DNA from: Penicillus capitatus
Taxonomy: Eukaryota > Chlorophyta
DNA: 64,000 nucleotides
Assembly: GCA_965649825.1 (NCBI GenBank)
Contig: OZ287701.1
Coordinates: forward strand, 62,001-126,000
Direction: 5' to 3'
The notes below the pieces were generated by a model that ran no database searches, was not told the origin of the DNA, and worked only from the letters and a program-made list of their open reading frames with translations. The position numbers were made by a program, and so were the translations under genes. This document shows, one piece after another, positions 33,688 to 45,823 of the stretch; the stretch's first letter is position 1; each line of letters starts with the position of its first letter.

Positions 33688-34330
33688 TAAGGGGTCCATT
33701 AAACAAAAAAAAGAAAAAGAAAAAAGGACCCGGCACGGAGAAGAAAACAAAATGAAAACTACAGCAAAAATGAAAATAACAAGTGAACAAGGAAACAAAA
33801 CTGGACATCACTCAGAAAACAGAAAAATTAAACAAGGAAAACAAAAACAAAACAGCAAGAAAACGAAAAACACAGACAGGAAAGAAAATGGCAGATCCTG
33901 CCACACATGCACACAAGGAGAAAGAAAAGGCAAGATCTGCCTTAAAAGCAAAATGCACCAACGGGGAAAGAAAAAAGGAAAAGAAAAGAAAAGAAACAAA
34001 AGGAATAAGACAAATAAAATAAAACAAGAACAACAAGAATAACGAAACAAAAAACAAACAGGATAAACAGGATAAAAACAAAACACACACATCAAGACAA
34101 ATAAAACAGGAATAACAAGACAGAAAACAAACAGGGTAAACAGGATAAAAACAAAACACACACATCAAGACAAATAAAACAGGAATAACAAGACAGAAAA
34201 CAAACAGGGTAAACAGGGTAAAAAACACACACAACAAGAAAACAAGAATAACAAGACAGAAAACAAACAGGGTAAACAGGGTAAAAAACACACACAACAA
34301 GAAAACAAGAAAACAAAACAAGACGTCCCG
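33688..34330 (+). repeat. A-rich low-complexity tract with 65-71-bp tandem repeats
   Basis: The plus strand is strongly A-biased and almost free of T. From about 34047 to 34320 a motif containing AACAAGACAGAAAACAAACA and GGGTAAACAGGGTAAA recurs about four times with a period of 65-71 bp. Long minus-strand open frames here exist only because of the bias. Confidence 0.8.
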
Positions 34331-36477
34331 TTGGTGCAGATCCAGGAGCCCGACTCCGCACACATACAATGGCAGTCAGTCTGCACTCGGACGGTACGCG
34401 GTCATGACGACGGGAGCAGGGCCTACCGGTGGTCGACCCATCCACTCCCTATCGCCCAACCAACCACCCTGGCGGCAGCACCGCTTGCCGCACCAATAGG
34501 GAGGAACAGATTGCTGATGTTGGATGCTTCTGTCGATGCCGGTCCTGTGTCTTCGATGCCCTGACTTCTGGTCTTCTCTCCTCGCCTTTCAAGAACCATC
34601 GCTGAAGCAAACTGCACAGTCAGACCTGTCAGCAAAGACTCCCCGCTTCAGTCTCAATGTGCCCAGGAACTAACTGCCTGCAAGCAAACATCGGTTAATG
34701 AGATGTGCGTGGTCATGGATAAGTATGCTGTTTGTGCCTTTTACCTGTTGCCACTTCTGTTTCTGCATTTCACATGTTGGATGCATCAATCGAGTGAAGC
34801 ACCATGCTTGCTTACTCTTTTTATATAGTTCCTGCCGATTTGTCTTCGCTCTTGACATGTTCTGTTCTTTATGGCGGCTTCATAGCGATCCAAGAGCTTC
34901 TCGTCTATGCAGAACTCTTCAGATTCTTGATCAAGACATGATCCCATCTCTGATATCAAGGTCTTCTGTCTTCACTTCTTGCCTTTGGCCTGCGCTCTGT
35001 TTCAAGTCGTGCCTTATCCTTCATGTTGCCCCTCCTCAGCTTGATGGCCTGTTGAATGCCGAGAGCGAGAATGCTTGAGGGACTGCTGCTCCTTGGATCC
35101 TTGGTTTCGCTGTCTCTTTCCTCCTTTCCGCTCATGTGTCTCTGTGGAAACTCTGAAGATTTGTGACGTTATCGGAAGAGCTATGTTCCGTCTTGATCAC
35201 GGAAGTGGATGATGGCGGACTCTGCACACCTTCCGTCCATCGCTCGGAATGTTGAGGGCTCAGCCTTCTGTTATACACCTGTAGCATCTCTGCCTCCACT
35301 GAAGGAAGAAGAGTAAGTCTCTTACCTGAAGCAACGACGGTTCTGTTTATCACATTCTTCATCGCTTCCAAATTTGTCCAGAACGCTGCCGATGCACAAA
35401 AAGGACCCTTTCCTTCAATTTGAACTTCAACAGGGGCGGCAGAGATTTCGTCCGTGCTTCTTGCTGTTCATTTCTTTGTCAGGCCTCGAGAACATTTCAC
35501 TCATCGAAGCCTCTGTCTATTCCATGGTCCAGATAGGTCATTGCAGAGATCCAGTACCGTGGACCGACTGCAACTCGTGTCATGCCCAGCCGCATCCTAC
35601 TGCAGATTTCGTCTGGTATGGCACCTCTTATGCTGATCCCACAGCAAATCTTATGGCTTGGACAATAAACAGAACTCGCGCTCCAGAATGTATCGTCGAA
35701 AGGAGGGAGAGAAGGCAGTTGGTTTCCACGGTGGATCAACGAAGAACAGAGAGAAAAAGGCATACAAGCCACCACGACTTTTCCTTATTCAAAGAAGTCG
35801 ATCCACTTCTTCCTTTGGTCTTCTCATGTCCCCAAAACTGAAAGACAATCTCTTTGTTGTTCGAGAACATATACTTATAGTTTTCCAAACCTGGTCCAGA
35901 CGATGCTTCAAAAACTGCCAGATCGACAGAAATGCATTACTGAAGAAGTTCATGCCGACCATGCATGCGGATGGGTCCTTGAGATTTGCCAGAAAGACGA
36001 TGTCATTCGACCTAGGATTTCCACAGTAAGAAGAGTAGGTAGAGCTATTTAGGACGACCTTACTTCGACATGGTTGAATGTGGGATTGACAAGTGCTCTT
36101 TTCAAGGACTTAAAGTAGAAAGAGAACACTTTACTCATTCGTTGCATACGTATTGCCTCCAAGTTTCTGATTTCCAGATTGTGTTCCTTGCATTCTCTTC
36201 TCGTCCACTTCCACATAAGCAAGATCTCCCCTTCGGTCCAGTAATAATGCGAACTAGATAAGGTAAGATGATTCATCAGCTCAGAAAAAGAGTCGTTTGC
36301 AGAGAGAGACCTGATGGTTGTCTTGAATAGTAATGCCGCTGCAGTCCAGTGCAGACGTGGTAAGGAAGACAGTTCTATTAACTTGCATGGTTCCGAGACA
36401 AAAATGGGCCATGCTGGATAGTGATAGCAGCTTTTAGTTTTCCAGAGATAAGAAAGGTGTCGTGAAAGGATATTTTA

Positions 36478-37008
36478 TGCCCTTGTGGCCGGATGTCCAT
36501 GTCCTTCGCCTGGGATGAGATCAGAGTACATGGCCCTTGTGGCCGGATGTCCATGTCCTTCGCCTGGGATGACAGTGCATGGCCCTTGTGGCCGGATGTC
36601 CATGTCCTTCGCCTGGGATGACAGTGCATGGCCCTTGTGGCCGGATGTCCATGTCCTTCGCCTGGGATGACAGTGCATGGCCCTGGTGGCCGGATGTCCA
36701 TGTCCTTCGCCTGGGATGAGATCAGAGTACATGGCCCTTGTGGCCGGATGTCCATGTCCTTCGCCTGGGATGACAGTGCATGGCCCTTGTGGCCGGATGT
36801 CCATGTCCTTCGCCTGGGATGACAGTGCATGGCCCTGGTGGCCGGATGTCGATGTGCCCTCGCCTGGGATGACAGTGCATGGCCCTGGTGGCCGGATGTC
36901 GATGTGCCTTCGCCTGGGATGACAGTACATGGCCCTGGTGGCCGGATGTCGATGTGCCTTCGCCTGGGATGACAGTATATGGCCCTGGTGGCCGGATTCG
37001 AGAATGGT
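36478..37008 (+). repeat. 49-bp minisatellite, about 11 units
   Basis: The unit (ATGGCCCTTGTGGCCGGATG, then TCCATGTCCTTCGCCTGGGA, then TGACAGTGC) repeats every 49 bp, with two 54-bp variants in which GATCAGAGTAC replaces the ACAGTGC part. The last three units share a GATGTGCC variant, so the array shows higher-order structure. 49 is not a multiple of 3, so open frames across it rotate and are not evidence of coding. Confidence 0.9.
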
Positions 37009-37179
37009 GCTCCATGAAATATGGGAGTCGACCCGATGACCCGATACTGAAATGCTCTTCGGTCAAACTCCTTGCCTTGATGCTAGAACTGAAGATACTC
37101 CGTGCTTACACTCTTTGGCCCTCGAGACCGGAATTGGATGGATGATATGCCCGAAGAAAAAGGACGTCTAATGTCCGTG

Positions 37180-37260
37180 GTTTTTTTTTTCTTTTTTATT
37201 TTTTCCTTTTTGTTTATTTTTTTTGAATTTATTTTTTCTTTCTTTTTTTATTTTAATTAC
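37180..37260 (+). repeat. T-rich tract
   Basis: About 80 bases, mostly T with interspersed C and A. It could mark the reversed poly(A) end of an old retroposed copy or simply be low-complexity DNA. Confidence 0.7.
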
Positions 37261-37371
37261 CTAACTGGGCAGAAGTAAGCACGGGTCTGTCATTCCAATG
37301 ACCGGAATGCCCAGATATAAAAATATTCTCTAGGATCTGTGACCTAAGAACACAATTAGACGGTCATTAAA

Positions 37372-37764
37372 TTACAGATTGAGAAAGAGGGTGTTAGTTG
37401 CGGTTACTTTGGCATCGGAGTCATGCATGTACTTTGGTATCGGGTCGACGAACCAGATGGTGTTTCCATCTTGAAACTCCATCAAAGTGGGCTGCCAATC
37501 CATGCACCCGTTATTGATGGCTTCCAACGGCACTTGAAAATCGATAGTCGGTGCCGACGACTGGGACGTGAACTCGTAGTCCATTCCCGAGTCGTCTTGC
37601 CCGTTGGAAGCATCAAATTCGTAGTCCATTCCCGAGTCGACTTGCCCGTCGGGCGTATCGAACTCGAAGTCCATGGACGCGTCCTCTTGCCCGCTAAAGG
37701 CATATGACGGATAAAACGTGGCGTGAAAACGCTCACGTTCATGCGATTCTCCTTCGGTAGCCAT
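37372..37764 (-). CDS. Small acidic protein with DSGMDYEF repeats, unknown
   Basis: A single 130-codon frame. The centre has three related units: DASMDFEFDTPDGQV, DSGMDYEFDASNGQ, DDSGMDYEF. The C-terminal part (FQVPLEAINNGCMDWQPTLM, IWFVDPIPKYMHDSDAK) is hydrophobic and aromatic. No signal peptide is present. The internal repetition with coding-like drift (F/Y, T/A changes preserving the pattern) argues for a translated protein. Neither family nor function is recognised. Confidence 0.5.
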   Translation of the reverse strand: MATEGESHERERFHATFYPSYAFSGQEDASMDFEFDTPDGQVDSGMDYEFDASNGQDDSGMDYEFTSQSSAPTIDFQVPLEAINNGCMDWQPTLMEFQDGNTIWFVDPIPKYMHDSDAKVTATNTLFLNL

Positions 37765-39188
37765 GGTGCGTGCTTTCCTAAACGGAAACAGCAGTAGATC
37801 AAAGCAGTCCGGCCGGAACAGGCAACGGCGGATTTTGCGTATGACCCCGTAGGAAAACGCATTACGCCGTTGTTCTCGACTGGATCAACGCGCGTCCGGT
37901 GACAGAAGTTATCGCCGGGGTAGCAAGACCGCCGCGAGTCGCGGACAATGCGTTCTTACTTGCTCATCTTCTTTGGTCGCGGAAGATAGAAACGATGCGC
38001 TCGGGGCTTCAAAACGTTTGCAAAGTGCAAAACAGTCGCAGACGAATGCGAGTATCGATGGTACGGATTCGAGGTTTTATCGGTCGACGGTTATGCTGGA
38101 CGAGATCCGCGTGGTTCTGATCCGAGAGAGCCGTTTTCGAAGACTCCCGTTGACGCGAATTGGCGGGAATTGGCCGTCGCTGGCGTTCAGGCTCGCCGTT
38201 GTTTCGGTATGCAAAACGACATCGACGCAGTTTTCGTTTGTCTGGTTGCGGAAGGTCGCCCTTCGTATAGCAACGGATAAGTCCGACTTAGAGCGTTGTT
38301 TTGGGGTTTGGTGAAGGGACAGAGGTCACGAGCTGACGGATGGGCTTTGTGGAGTTCGCCGCGGTAGGATCGCCGCCAGAAGTTTGTTGCCGGGGAATCG
38401 CAGAGAACCAGTGGTCTCATTGGGGCGTGATGTGAACCAGAATCCTTTTGTTTGTGAACTGCAGCTCAATGAGGTCATCGGCAATGTCTGCATTACAACG
38501 AAGGCAGAGGCTCCTTGTGTGCACAAACCCAGTCGGCTCCTCTTTGTCTGGAGATTTTGAGGTTAGCGTCAATGCAGCAACTGTCAAAGTGACCGAACGG
38601 ATATGCTTTTCTGTGCCTTGGCAAGTTGCAGCAGCAAGATTTGTCAACCGGAAATCCAAGATTGGCGTTTCCTTCTGTCAGGATCCTTTGATGGTTACCC
38701 GGAAGACATTCACTCGCAATAGTGATGCTGCTTTGAAAGAAGGTGATCTGCAGACTTTGTATTGCTTATGAGTCGATAACTCTGCACATTCTGCCTTGAA
38801 GGCTTCACCTTATTATTCAATTTCGAATGCTTCCATCATCTCTATGCGGTATGCTGACCCTCGACAGTGTGTTTCGAGGATTTCTTTTCTCGGGGCTTCA
38901 CGATTAGACTCAGATGAGAGACTCCATAAGGGTCAGTTATCCTGTAATGCTGTGGTGAACAATCCTACATTTGTACTAATGTACGGAAAACGTCCCGTTC
39001 ATGAGCCGCGAACTAAAACCAATCGATTGCACAAAACGCAATGTCTGATGCCCAGGGATGCATTGGAGTCGCAGTGGAGAACAGACGCTATCATTCTGGT
39101 CTCGTTGTGAACTGTCGCTGTTTGTTAATCCATTCGTATCGGAGTGCAGTCGCGACCACCACAATGCGCGCTGACCCAGAAGACTGTG
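37765..39188. other. Gene-poor stretch, short unassigned frames
   Basis: About 1.4 kb. Overlapping frames at 38417-38771 on both strands (minus strand with CLRCNADIADDLIEL, plus strand with SLSGDFEVSVNAATVKVTER) look weakly protein-like, but I cannot tell which, if either, is real. Nothing else is recognised. Confidence 0.3.
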
Positions 39189-39607
39189 TCATTTCTTCCG
39201 CGCTTGAGCGTCTTTCTTCTTCTTTGTGCTTCGAATTCAATGATAACTTGCAGCGCGTGTGAGAATAGCAGACCCTGTTCTCCGTCTGTCACATCATAAG
39301 CACTGTGTGAGCAATGACTTTTTACTTGTGCATCGTGTGGTTGCGTCCTCTCTTAGAAGTTACCACACAGTTTTTCTTGTGATTGACATGACGTTGACCG
39401 GCGATGAGCACTTCTACACTCTGTTTTCCTTTCTTGTTGACATCTGCCTCGAAGAGGGAATGATTACATAAATACTGTTCTTGGGTTTCGACGAAGAAAC
39501 ACGAGCCTTTTATAAACGCCTCCTGCCTTATCTTCAAGTCTCACGCACTTCGTCTGCAAGGGCTACCTTCCGTCTTCAACGCGGATCGACAGTATCGCTA
39601 GCGTACC

Positions 39608-41365
39608 ATGGATAGCCGATTCGAATACTCCCAAATCGTCACGTCCGACAAAAACGGCGGCTCCATTGAGGTCAATCCCACCAAACACAGGAACTCGTTG
39701 GCCAAATGACGTATCTGAGCAGTTCCGGCTGAGGAAGTTTCAACGATGGAGGCACGAAGACCTCTTCCAGAGCGAAATCTTCGTTATCGGCAAGTTCAAG
39801 TGGTAAAACGCGCGAGCCGCTCTCCTCCTGAATGAAAGCATGTTCAATCAGGAGAGTGGTTTTCTGTCGCACCTTTCCTCTAGAAGGCGGTCGAGAGAAA
39901 CTCTTCATGCAGCTTCTCTACTGCAATGCGAGGTTGATCACGTTCGATATCTCCATCTCATTCCGCAATCAGTTGCGTCCCGACCAAAACCTTGCGCAGA
40001 TATGTGTGGTTCCCAATGCTGCAGCCATTCCTTGATCACCGAGTTTCTGAGTTCTAGACGGGTTTTGTCGGACCTTTCCTTTCTGCTCTGTATTTTTCGA
40101 TGATGTTGACTATCCAGACTACGAAGCCATCATCAGACCCACATCTGGCTTCTTAGTAGACAACACTCTCGTTGTGACCATCTTGCTGTCCAACATCAAG
40201 ACTGTCAGTGCAAGAGGAAGATTTCCCACCATCGGAGACGACATGGGTCTCATCTCTGTGGAAATTCTCTCCGAAGACAGCATACGTGAGAACATGAGAG
40301 AGGGATGCTCGTTCGGTCTCGCTTCTGTCAAGAGAAGGCGACATCATATTGTTAAACGAAATTCGATAGTCAGTACCTTCAAGGTGCCGTCAAAACTATA
40401 ACACCTCAAATCACGCTCTGTTCTTTGTGTATCTAGATGCCAAACAATCGCCTGTGGCTTTGCGAACGTACGGCACGAGGTGTTATCCTGCTGCAGAGGT
40501 TGGATAAACTGCCAATCTATACAAAATTTGGCGACCTTCGAACAGACATGTTCAGCGAGCAACCGTGGCTGACCTTGTACCGAGAACGTCGGCCTCCCGA
40601 CGAACCCTTTCCCGACATTTCAGAAGATGATGCCACTGTTTTCTGCAAGCTTTATGATCCGGAAGCGAGCGCGTTGACGTATGTGGGATCTCTGCAGATT
40701 TCCAAGTCAATGAGATGTCTGGATTTTATCGCCAGACTCGCAGATCTGGCAGAGGTCCCCGTCGGCACAGGATTCGATGTCTACATCGAGGAAGGCAATC
40801 TCAGTGTCAGACATCTCCCGAATCTCTATGCATCGATCCTCTTGGTGAGCAGTGCACATGGGACATCTCATCCATCTCGTCGATTGCTGTCTGCAGACAG
40901 GTGTTGTTTCTGGATCGGTGGTTGTCGTGCGTCTGAGGCTTGACGGACAGGAAGTCTCTGAAGAAACCGTCCAAAATGAACTGATGGCCATATACTTAGA
41001 AGGACTCGAGGTCTCTGACGCAGAGGAACAGGAAATGGCGACAGAAGATCCGCGGGTTCGAGAATCGCAGGTGCCAACCATTGAACCGCGACAGCTTCAA
41101 TGACCTCTGTCTTCTGCATGGCAAGGTTGACGAGAATGACGTGTGTGTTGTCTGCATGGACGCTCCACGGATTTCTGGCTTTCTGCACGGCACAACGTAA
41201 GATCCCGTCGTTTGCATGCTATCTCCCTGTCGGCACGGTTCTTGTGTTCTCAGATCCCATCGTTGCGTCTGTGAACACTGTGCTCTGAAGATCTTGCAGC
41301 AGGCACATCCGCGATGTCCCATTTGTCGTGCCGCCATTCAGCACACCATCTTCAAGATGTTCTAA
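39608..41365 (+). CDS. MATH - USP7-type ubiquitin-like - RING protein, copy A
   Basis: Predicted ubiquitin E3 ligase. Eight exons (39608-39670, 39723-39802, 39852-40003, 40058-40383, 40437-40844, 40897-41070, 41126-41196, 41254-41365) sum to 461 residues. Residues 1-200 form a MATH-type domain (FRLRKFQRWRHEDLF, RVVFCRTFPLEGGREKLFM, SGFLVDNTLVVTI). Residues 205-350 match the USP7 C-terminal ubiquitin-like region (RLWLCERTARGV, WLTLYRERRPPDE, VFCKLYDPEASALTYVGSLQ, FDVYIEE, SGSVVVVR), but the USP7 protease core is absent. A C-terminal C3HC4 RING has CVVCMDAP, HRCVCEHCA and CPICRAAI. In USP7 these parts recognise substrates, so a deubiquitinase scaffold appears coupled to a ligase domain. All seven introns are 49-57 nt. 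Confidence 0.85.
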
Positions 41366-41769
41366 AAACTCGGCCTTGAATACACTCTCTTCTCTAACAC
41401 CTGGCGATGACAGTATGTGCGTACATGCACACAGAAAAAGTGGTTGCTTAACTTGTCATGAATCGTCTGTAAAGATCTACCGAGACGGCTGCGAGAATTT
41501 CATGACCGACATTCATACACGAGCAGCCTGTCACTGCATTTCCTTCGTCTTCCATTTCGCTATCCTTAGACGTACATCTGTTTTCATCGAGGCGAGAGGT
41601 TATTTCATGGGTGATCGGTTTGGGGAGACGTCATTTAATCACTTTCCGATAAGTGGCGCGATCGGTTATCGCTACATTAACGCATTGCGCTGTTTCGACA
41701 TCGAACGCCGATCAGGATCGCCTTTCCATTGCTTCACATACGAATGATCTTCGTCAACAGCCTCGCAGT
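41366..41769. other. Spacer between copy A and the truncated second family member
   Basis: 404 bases that match 58729-59138 in the other duplication copy (for example GACCGACATTCATACACGAG). It probably carries the promoter of the downstream MATH gene. No separate gene is seen. Confidence 0.5.
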
Positions 41770-42504
41770 ATGAGTAGCAGCAAACTGGAATACTCTGAAA
41801 GAGTGCTGTCGACTCCAGCCGGAGGGTCCATTCAGGTATGTTAGGCGCGAGCATCTTCAGTGAGTCTGCTCTTCTCTGTACAGTTGCGTATCAGAGATTT
41901 CGGCAACCTGCGACATGGAGACATGTTCGTGACGGAGCCGTTCGAACTGGATGGCATCCAATGGTGACTCCTGCGTCTTTCTCTGCAACTGTGGACATGT
42001 GTCTGCAGGAAACTCGTTCTGTTTCGTTTGTCAGAGCTAACAGCGGAATCGGACGCAGCGATCGAGTATCTCCTGGCGCATGTGGTTCTGTGCAGCGATG
42101 TTTCTCTTCACTACAAGTACTGGATTTCGTTCCAGAATCGCCTCGATCCATCCAGAAGTCACGTGGAAGCAGGTTCGATTGCGCCATCTGTCCAGAAACG
42201 AATTTCGCATTCTCCTTCAGACGAGTGGGACAGTCAATGTGTCCATGCCATGCAGTTGATGGCCGCGCATCGTGTCCTGGATCGCATGCCACACGAAACG
42301 ATTGTGCACATCCAGGATCCGGATTTCTCCCGGATGCCGCGCTCAATTTTTGGGCAGAGATTGAACACAGGGACAAGTCTACGCATGTACTACAACCTTC
42401 CGGAGATCCGGCATTCTGCGGCGATGATGGAGCCAGAGGGGGCTACAACAGACGTTCGTACATGCGGTCCTGACGCGACAGCACACCTGCCAGTTGTCCT
42501 CTAA
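41770..42504 (+). pseudogene. Truncated MATH-HUBL-RING family member (partial copy of the 59139 gene)
   Basis: It starts like the intact paralogue (SSSKLEYSERVLSTPAGGS, then the same first two introns) and stays alignable through the MATH region (GFLPDAALNFWAEIEHRDK versus GFLSDGTLKVSAEIKHMDK) to about 42440. There similarity ends abruptly; the ubiquitin-like and RING parts are missing. The family frame closes soon after the breakpoint (YNRRSYMRS then stop, about 42473), and another frame closes at 42504. It could still yield a short MATH-only protein, but I read it as a breakpoint-truncated duplicate. Confidence 0.7.
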
Positions 42505-42712
42505 ACGATTCTAGGATAATCTAGAATGGTGGGTGCCTTTCCGTTTAATATTCGCTTTAGCAGACGTTAGCCTATTGTGCATATCGAAGTCGATCTTTCG
42601 CGGGACGATCCGTGTTACATCGCATTCCGAAGTCGATCTCTTGCTTACAGCAACGAACAGAATCTGAAGTACAGTTTCTGTGTGCTTTGATTTGATGCAT
42701 CAAATCACACGC

Positions 42713-44703
42713 TCATGTTTGTCCCTGATCGATCTTGTGCAGAATGCGAGAAAGCGTTTCCTGCATTGTTCGCATTTGACCTTTCAACGCGGCGTCGTTA
42801 AACTCCGTCTGCAGTTCTCGCTCGACTGTCTTCTCGATGTCACGGATTCTTCCCTCCCGCGTATCGCTTTTCTCTCTTCCCGTCTTTTCGGCGGGGACCA
42901 AATAGTGGAAGTACTTGCCGCCGGCTCGCTGACGGATCTTGCTTTTGTAAAAGCAGGATCTGAAGAATGACGCTATCGCCGACATCAGCCCCGATATTGC
43001 TCCCCATCCAAAGCAGGCCCTGCACACAAGAAAAGGTGTGCACGGAGTGGACGCGACTGGCGGTGTTGACCGGTGCTCTTCTCTTGATGCTGCGCCGCGA
43101 TACGAGACAAAGGAGAGGACATCTCCCGCTATGGTAGCACGACGCCTGGTCAACTCGGCTTCCTCGTTGAGCTTGACTCGATCGTAGACATCGACCAGAA
43201 TCGGGACGAAAAGGTTCATCATGACGATTCCGCCGAATAAAACAAAGAAACTGATAAAGAGCAGCTTCATTAAGCCGACGATCCCTTCCGTCGAACCGAA
43301 TTCCTTCATCGCATACAGCACCTAGAACGGCGAGGATAGCACACAAGATGAGCTTACGTCGTCGTCGATGTTCCCGAAGCAAGCCTGGTACAGTGTCTCT
43401 ATCTGACGCATAAATGTATTGTCACTGAAATCGCCAGCGTTGTCGTCCGCATTGTGGAGTTCCGGCACGGTCAGGATTCGCAGTGCACAGGCGAATCCGC
43501 AGGCGAAGGTCAGACAGATAAAGGCCAGGTATGCGAACGATCGAAGCGAGTGACCGAGCATCGAAATGAAAGGGCCACGGTTCTTGAAGAGCATCAATGG
43601 TTGCATCACCTACAGAACAAACGCACAAACAGTGTGAGTACGTCGAGCGACGCTGTGTGCAATGATGCGCACTATGACAGTGCAGAGGATGCACTCAATG
43701 GACACCAGGATGCCAGAGAGCTGCGTGACGTCTTCCGATGTATGAGAATCGGGGATGAGATACGACAGGATTGCAATGCTTAGAAGGCTAAACATTCAGC
43801 AGCACAGCAATGCATCCATGCTTTCTCCTGTAATGTACTGACGTACTTGATTCTTGAATGTTGGGTGCTGCCTCCGACCACGTGAACGCCCAGCAGAGAA
43901 CACATGACGAAAACGAAAAAGGGCTTGAAGTCAGATAAGTCGCTATCGCGATCCAGGCTTTCAAAAATCTGAGAATGGAGAAAAAACAGCGCAGTGAAGA
44001 AGCCATTGACGGCGGCAAACACTCCGAAACGCCAAGCGACCGATCGAAACACCCAGGAGGTGAAGATTCGCAGAGAATCCGAATTGAAGACATCAACCGG
44101 AAGATCGGACTGCTGGGCGAGAGTGCAGAGGAAGTGGTGCCCGCCACGGCGCTCGCTCGTACGCGATGCGACGTCGACGGTCGCATCGGATGAGCTGTGG
44201 CGGACGGCGTGCTGGTGAACGCATGAGAACTTGGCCACGGCTTCGACGCGAACTCCGGATCCGGATGCGTCGACAAACTTCTCTCGATACTCCTCGCAGT
44301 TCCTCGACCAGAGCTCCCTCACCGCCTTGCCTTCCAGCGGCGTCCAGTCGGTCAATTCCTCGTCCGTCGTCATTGCGATCGGACAGTCAGGATCGCTGAA
44401 CAGCGAGGGAGACGCCCACACCCTGCCGTACTCGAAGCAGAAGGCGTCTCTCTCCAAGTAGTCTCGCATGAGACTGGGGAATCTCTGTGACAATGGGAGC
44501 AGGTAGTTTGTCAGAATGCTGCAGGAAGGATACCTGGGTCTTCCGCGCTTCTGATCAAGAATTCCCTGATCATTGAGAGATGAAGTGTTTATGGACACCG
44601 TCGCCTTGTGCTCGAAGGACGACATAATGGCGCCGTTCTTTGTTGAGTGATCAAGTGATTTGTCGGAGGCAGATAGCCCGTTCCTTATATCGAACCTCCT
44701 CAT
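42713..44703 (-). CDS. Polycystin/TRP-like cation channel
   Basis: Four exons (44703-43847, 43787-43652, 43609-43358, 43321-42713) give 617 residues. Membrane segments include VFRSVAWRFGVFAAVNGFFT, FFVFVMCSLLGVHVV, LLSIAILSYLI, LSGILVSIECILCTVIVRII, SFAYLAFICLTFACGFA and MKLLFISFFVLFGGIVMMNL. The segment between the last two (FMRQIETLYQACFGNID) fits the pore loop of PKD2/TRP channels, and MMNLFVPILVDVYDRVK fits the S6 end. The C-terminal tail is a coiled coil (RIRDIEKTVERELQTEF, MRTMQETLSRILHKID), as in polycystins. The long N-terminal region (about 190 residues) is hydrophilic and less conserved. Ion selectivity is unknown; ciliary location would fit with centrin nearby but is speculative. 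Confidence 0.75.
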
Positions 44704-45823
44704 TTTGGTTTATCCGTCTCATCGTTGGTGCAAGGAAACCATGTCATCCACTTCCCTTGGTGGAGAGAGTCTCTCTTTCTGCATCTCTGATGACACCTGT
44801 TTCGAGTCCTTCTTTCGTGGTGTTGTTTGTATCTAAAGCATGCATTGTTGCCATTACCATATCCGTCTGCATCTGTGCTTTGCTGCTGTTCTATGCGTTT
44901 GTTCGTTTTCTGAGATACGGCTGCTAAGTACCTGGAGTCTGTGCTTGATCGCGTAGGAGTGAAGCACTTCAGATGTGGTTGCACTTCGCTCATCCTCAGG
45001 GTGCACGCTTTTCGTTTACCTGCCAGCCTCACATGCAGCGCTATTGCTCGCGCGTTGCGTTGCAAGGGTAACACTACCAAGGCGAATTCGGCTGAGAACT
45101 GATTTTATCTCCTGTCTTTCTGATTTTCTGCGATACTGACGAGCAAGGAGAGAAGCAAGGGATCTTCGGTTCAGACACACAGTATTTGTGCCACGCTGTC
45201 AGCTGAGTCGGTCAGTCTGTGGAATTTCGGGACAATAGTGAGAACCTTAGCAAACATGCAAGAGGAGCATCTGTGGAAATGACTGGGCCTTTGAGGTGCA
45301 GCAGTGAGAGTGAAACATTATACGACGGTTTCTGCCAACCGTTAAAGTGCGCAGGACGAAGCTCATCATTCTCGACTCCGTTCTCTCAGATGTAGCGCAT
45401 CTGTCGGCACAGACACCGCATGTTCTCGATTTACAGTCAATGGAGCTGCTGGCAGATGGACAGCACATCTGGACTCAACAGCAAGCCTTGTTGCATCATC
45501 AGAACGCCGAATGCCATCGACAGCACCACCGCCGTCAACACGTGAGACCTCTTCTGTTGTCTCTCACTTACCTGGACGATCTCCATTTTCAAACATACTT
45601 TTGGGCGATCAGGTGTCTTCCGTCCTATCTGTGCTATGTCTGTTTTTGTTCTCTGCACTACGGAGCTGCTCGTGCGCTTCATTGCCCAAACTTAGCCATG
45701 CTGTGAAGACAATGTGATGTAGCTGTCTTTTCAAAACAGGATCGATCGTCCGTTGATGAATCGCGTCTTGTGCAGCAGCACCTCATTCTGAAGTTTGTCT
45801 GTTCTGCATTTCTCGTCCTCAGA
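44704..45823. other. 1.1-kb divergent intergenic region
   Basis: Lies between the channel start and the surface-protein start. Several short frames occur, none with family resemblance or consistent splicing. It probably contains both promoters. Confidence 0.45.

Larger units (their letters stand above)
39189..42440 (+). repeat. Segmental duplication, copy 1 (with 55205-59790)
   Basis: This block matches 55205-59790 in order and orientation. It includes an upstream non-coding part (GCGCTTGAGCGTCT at 39199 versus CGCTTGAGCGTCTC at 55218), a complete MATH-HUBL-RING gene and the first half of a second family member. Outside the inserted LTR element the two gene copies differ in length by only about 5 bp (1758 versus 1754). 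Confidence 0.85.

Noticed and set aside
33812-34445. Long minus-strand frames rich in CFYPVYPVC in all three frames
   Set aside because: They arise because the plus strand lacks T, so stop codons are absent on the minus strand. The repeats give the same peptide-like pattern in several frames.
36478-37008. Possible CRISPR array
   Set aside because: Adjacent 49-bp units without unique spacers, in eukaryotic nuclear DNA; this is a minisatellite.
36378-37066. Overlapping minus-strand frames of 114-151 codons over the minisatellite
   Set aside because: The 49-bp unit shifts frame at each repeat, so open frames are a property of the unit, not of a protein.
43975-44461. Plus-strand frames opposite the channel gene
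   Set aside because: Arg/Ser-rich shadow frames; the minus strand encodes recognisable membrane helices and a coiled coil.
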